Origin: Glaciecola sp. UBA1851
GTDB lineage: Bacteria > Pseudomonadota > Gammaproteobacteria > Enterobacterales > Alteromonadaceae
Assembly (NCBI GenBank): GCA_002338515.1
Contig: DDIL01000101.1
Location: forward strand, 1-17,237
Direction: 5' to 3'
Length of the DNA stretch: 17,237 bases
Under the pieces are notes generated by a model. That model was not told the origin of the DNA. It did no database searches and saw only the letters and a list, made by a program, of their open reading frames with translations. Positions 15,077-17,237 of the stretch are shown piece by piece. The translations under genes were made by a program, and so were the position numbers. Each line of letters starts with the position of its first letter. Position 1 is the first letter of the stretch.

Positions 15077-15927
15077 TTGATAACGATAAAAATCAGGAAA
15101 ACAATGCTGATGCAGCCGCGAATAATGAAGAAACATTTGTTAGCAAAATATATACACAGTCAAAAAACATACATATTCATGAACGCATTGATGCTGCTGT
15201 TTTATCTCATGCTAAAACTCATTTAGCTACCAAAACAGTCATTAATAAAAAGACCGCACCTTTATGGCGGAAATGGCAGTTTAGCAGTTCTATTGCCGCA
15301 TCTGTTCTAGTTGTGTCGGTGATTTATATGTTGAACCTTACACCAATCAACACCGAAGAATATGCGAGTATGCCGAATGCAATTCCTCTTCAAGAAACTA
15401 GTTTAATTTCTGGTGAGAGTGAAACTATCCCTCAAGCCAATACGTTAAAAAGTGCACCTGAAAAACGCATGGCACAAGAGCAAGCGTTAGCTAGGGTGTC
15501 TGATTTGAATGCATCGAAAAGACGCGAAATAATACAAACCGAAAACGAAAGGCGACGAGTACTAACCGAGGTTAGCAACGCTAATGTCAATAGTGACGAA
15601 GCTATTTATGCGGGGGCGCGCGATATTGAACAGCTCGATGCAATTATAGAAGAATTAGATATTATCGAAAAAGAACTCAGGCTCAATAAAGTACAGATCT
15701 TTGATCAAATAGAAAAAGGTGAAGTCAGCGCTAATTCGTTACGCAATGACAATAAGTTGTCTGAACAGCAAAGATATTTATTAGACTACAAAAACATACA
15801 AAAAAGCTTATTTGAAGGACTAAAACAGGCAAAGCAAAACAATAAAAATTGGAAGCTTGAAGAGAAATTCAAGCCGTACCTATTGTCATTCCAAATTAAA
15901 CATTTAAATGAACCCAATATCGACTAA
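15073..15927 (+). CDS. Single-pass membrane protein, probable anti-sigma factor
   Basis: This 284-residue protein is not recognisable by strong family motifs. A hydrophilic N-terminal part (1-69) would be cytoplasmic. One transmembrane segment lies at about 70-89 (SSSIAASVLVVSVIYMLNL), preceded by the basic residues WRKWQ. The rest is an extended, charged periplasmic region rich in Glu, Lys, Arg and Gln, probably helical or coiled-coil (about 130-260). Position supports an anti-sigma role: it starts within the sigma factor's stop codon, and the topology (cytoplasmic N-terminus, periplasmic sensor part) is that of membrane anti-sigma factors. The HxxxCxxC zinc motif of ZAS-type anti-sigma factors is absent; the protein has no cysteine at all. 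It could instead be a structural partner of the VWA protein. Only 44 bp separate it from the convergent chemoreceptor gene, and I see no clear terminator there. Confidence 0.7.
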   Translation: MIDNDKNQENNADAAANNEETFVSKIYTQSKNIHIHERIDAAVLSHAKTHLATKTVINKKTAPLWRKWQFSSSIAASVLVVSVIYMLNLTPINTEEYASMPNAIPLQETSLISGESETIPQANTLKSAPEKRMAQEQALARVSDLNASKRREIIQTENERRRVLTEVSNANVNSDEAIYAGARDIEQLDAIIEELDIIEKELRLNKVQIFDQIEKGEVSANSLRNDNKLSEQQRYLLDYKNIQKSLFEGLKQAKQNNKNWKLEEKFKPYLLSFQIKHLNEPNID

Positions 15928-15971
15928 GGATTCTAATTAGTTTGCTGTAGATGGTAGCAGAGTGTAAATGC

Positions 15972-17051
15972 CTAGCCCGCGAGTTCATCTAATAATTCCA
16001 TTACTCGCATACTAGCCTTTTCCATCTCGTGAATATGCGTCAAAACCATGGTCTCGTTACCTTCTTCATTTTGTATTAATGCTTCTAAACCGTTTTGATG
16101 AACACTTATATGGGGCTTTTCAAGTGACCTAAATGCATGATTTGAAGAAAAGTTAATTGCTCCGTCATTTTGATACCATTTCCCCAATCTACACATTGTA
16201 TGATCAGCAAAATCTTGTATCGATTTTTGGCTTATGCCAAGCAATACCGAATAAATATCGGCTTTCCATACTACGTGGTCAAGCTTGACTGTTTGAATAA
16301 AAGAACGGTGGGAAGAATCTGTAATAGCAAGTTTCATTGATTTACTACAGTCTATAATAGACATGTAATTTTTATTTAATTGCGAAACACCATCTGTCAG
16401 ATATAGGTTGTTGTCTCTTATATTTTCAACTGATCCCGCTGCATCTTTCGTTGAACCAATAATGGTGGATACTAGTTCGGCAACTTCGCTTGCAGACTTA
16501 TTGGTTTCAGTCGCTAGCGATCTCACTTCATCTGCAACTACGCTAAACCCGCGACCCGCATCACCCGCTCTAGCAGCTTCAATTGCAGCATTGAGGGCAA
16601 GTAAGTTTGTTTGATCTGAAATGCTAGTAATGGTTGTTACAAACTTATTGATGCTGTCTGCTTTGTCAGATAAACCATTAATATTTGAGGACATGGCTTC
16701 CATTTTTGAACCCATTTGATTCATAGAGGACACGATTTCGGATATAGACTTTGATGACAAGTCAAACAGTTCATCAATTTTACTGATAGATTCAGCTTCT
16801 TCATCCACTTTTTGAAAAGAGGCTAGGACGGTTTCTCGAATACCTTCTACTTGTTTTAAACAGTCGAGTATATTGCCTGCAAGGGTTTTGTCATGAGACA
16901 GTGCAGTTTGTTGCAGCACGGTTAACTCTGCATTGACGACATCATTTTGATTTTGTAGATCTCTCTTTTGTTGCTCTAATTTTGCAATTTCTTGTTCTAG
17001 ATATTCATTTTTGGATAACAGTGACTGATACGTCGAAGTCTTTACAAACAT
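15972..17051 (-). CDS. Soluble methyl-accepting chemotaxis protein with C-terminal CZB zinc-binding domain
   Basis: This 359-residue chemoreceptor has no transmembrane segment and no HAMP domain, so it is cytoplasmic. The N-terminal coiled coil (about 8-50) replaces a periplasmic sensor. The signalling domain (about 60-240) carries the conserved hairpin tip DQTNLLALNAAIEAARAGD and GRGFSVVADEVRSLA (146-180), which contacts CheA and CheW. The C-terminal CZB domain (about 250-325) has the zinc ligand set His259 (LDHVVWK), Cys287 (CRLGKWY), His314 (KPH) and His318 (VH). CZB domains of known receptors such as TlpD hold a zinc through a reactive cysteine and sense zinc or oxidants such as hypochlorous acid; the ligand here is not shown. 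Ribosome site GAAGGA (17062-17067) is 10 bases before the ATG. A sigma-28-type promoter lies upstream, indicating flagellar co-regulation. It is convergent to, and unrelated in function to, the sigma-factor operon. Confidence 0.93.
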   Translation of the reverse strand: MFVKTSTYQSLLSKNEYLEQEIAKLEQQKRDLQNQNDVVNAELTVLQQTALSHDKTLAGNILDCLKQVEGIRETVLASFQKVDEEAESISKIDELFDLSSKSISEIVSSMNQMGSKMEAMSSNINGLSDKADSINKFVTTITSISDQTNLLALNAAIEAARAGDAGRGFSVVADEVRSLATETNKSASEVAELVSTIIGSTKDAAGSVENIRDNNLYLTDGVSQLNKNYMSIIDCSKSMKLAITDSSHRSFIQTVKLDHVVWKADIYSVLLGISQKSIQDFADHTMCRLGKWYQNDGAINFSSNHAFRSLEKPHISVHQNGLEALIQNEEGNETMVLTHIHEMEKASMRVMELLDELAG

Positions 17052-17095
17052 GCTAATATAGTCCTTCTAATAGCCTTAAATTTTTAATTATAGAT

Positions 17096-17122
17096 TTATC
17101 GACCTAGCAGAAAAAACATTTA
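17096..17122 (-). promoter_or_regulatory. Sigma-28 (FliA)-type flagellar promoter of the chemoreceptor gene
   Basis: On the - strand TAAA (17119-17122), exactly 15 bases, then GTCGATAA (17096-17103) matches the FliA consensus TAAA-N15-GCCGATAA with a single mismatch (T for C). The inferred transcription start is about 7 bases downstream, giving a ~38-base leader with the ribosome site GAAGGA. Class 3 flagellar and chemotaxis genes are typically controlled this way. Confidence 0.8.
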
Positions 17123-17166
17123 GTCATACAGAAATTATTGGTCTTATAAAATTATTTGCATATTGG

Positions 17167-17182
17167 GGTGGTTTCCCCCACC
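17167..17182. repeat. Short G+C-rich hairpin upstream of the chemoreceptor
   Basis: GGTGG and CCACC flank a 6-base loop (TTTCCC), in a G+C-rich patch (about 17164-17200) that contrasts with the A+T-rich surroundings. No T-run follows. Its function is unknown; it could be part of a neighbouring transcription unit that lies outside the window. Confidence 0.3.
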
Positions 17183-17237
17183 GAAGCGGGCGCATTTGCG
17201 GTATTATATTCATTAGGGATATCGCCCCTTCATTTCG

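Noticed and set aside
15928..15971. Terminator in the gap between the anti-sigma and chemoreceptor genes
   Set aside because: Only a 4-bp TGCT/AGCA stem with a 9-base loop is present and no T-run; not enough to call.

Overview
The window looks like a chromosomal stretch from a marine gammaproteobacterium, most likely of the Alteromonadales (Alteromonas, Paraglaciecola, Glaciecola or Catenovulum type). This is inferred from the low G+C content, the gene families present and the many secreted and lipid-anchored proteins. No sequence search was possible. I see no rRNA, tRNA, CRISPR array, transposase or integrase.

Layout. (1) Positions 1-5243, + strand: the end of an operon for a tripartite heavy-metal-exporting RND pump of the Cus type, comprising the tail of the outer-membrane channel (cusC-like), an adaptor with a CusF-like chaperone domain fused to its C-terminus (cusB-like), and the inner-membrane pump (cusA). 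Genes overlap or abut. The methionines that carry Cu(I)/Ag(I) in the E. coli system are present in the adaptor and the pump. (2) Positions 5244-11547: two large, divergently transcribed lipoproteins (867 and 777 aa) built from immunoglobulin-like domains followed by carbohydrate-binding-like beta-sandwich domains. They are separated by a 665-bp A+T-rich regulatory gap, and each gene ends in a hairpin terminator. Neither has a recognisable enzymatic domain, so they are best read as surface glycan-binding or adhesive proteins. (3) Positions 11548-12342, - strand: a secreted GEVED-domain protein with a PEP-CTERM-like C-terminal sorting tail. (4) Positions 12655-15927, + strand: a three-gene operon of a YfbK-like von Willebrand factor A protein, an ECF sigma factor that probably starts at TTG, and a single-pass membrane protein that is probably its anti-sigma factor. 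(5) Positions 15972-17051, - strand: a soluble chemoreceptor with a C-terminal zinc-binding CZB domain, preceded by a near-consensus flagellar sigma-28 promoter.

How they fit together. The Cus genes form one export machine. The two lipoproteins share a design and a divergent intergenic region, so they may serve the same process, possibly polysaccharide capture. The VWA-sigma-anti-sigma genes look like a self-contained envelope signalling unit. The chemoreceptor appears to belong to the flagellar regulon and is independent of its neighbour. The least-described parts are the duplicated lipoprotein domains with a conserved Cys-Cys pair, the VWA/ECF/anti-sigma operon, and the GEVED protein with a variant sorting tail.
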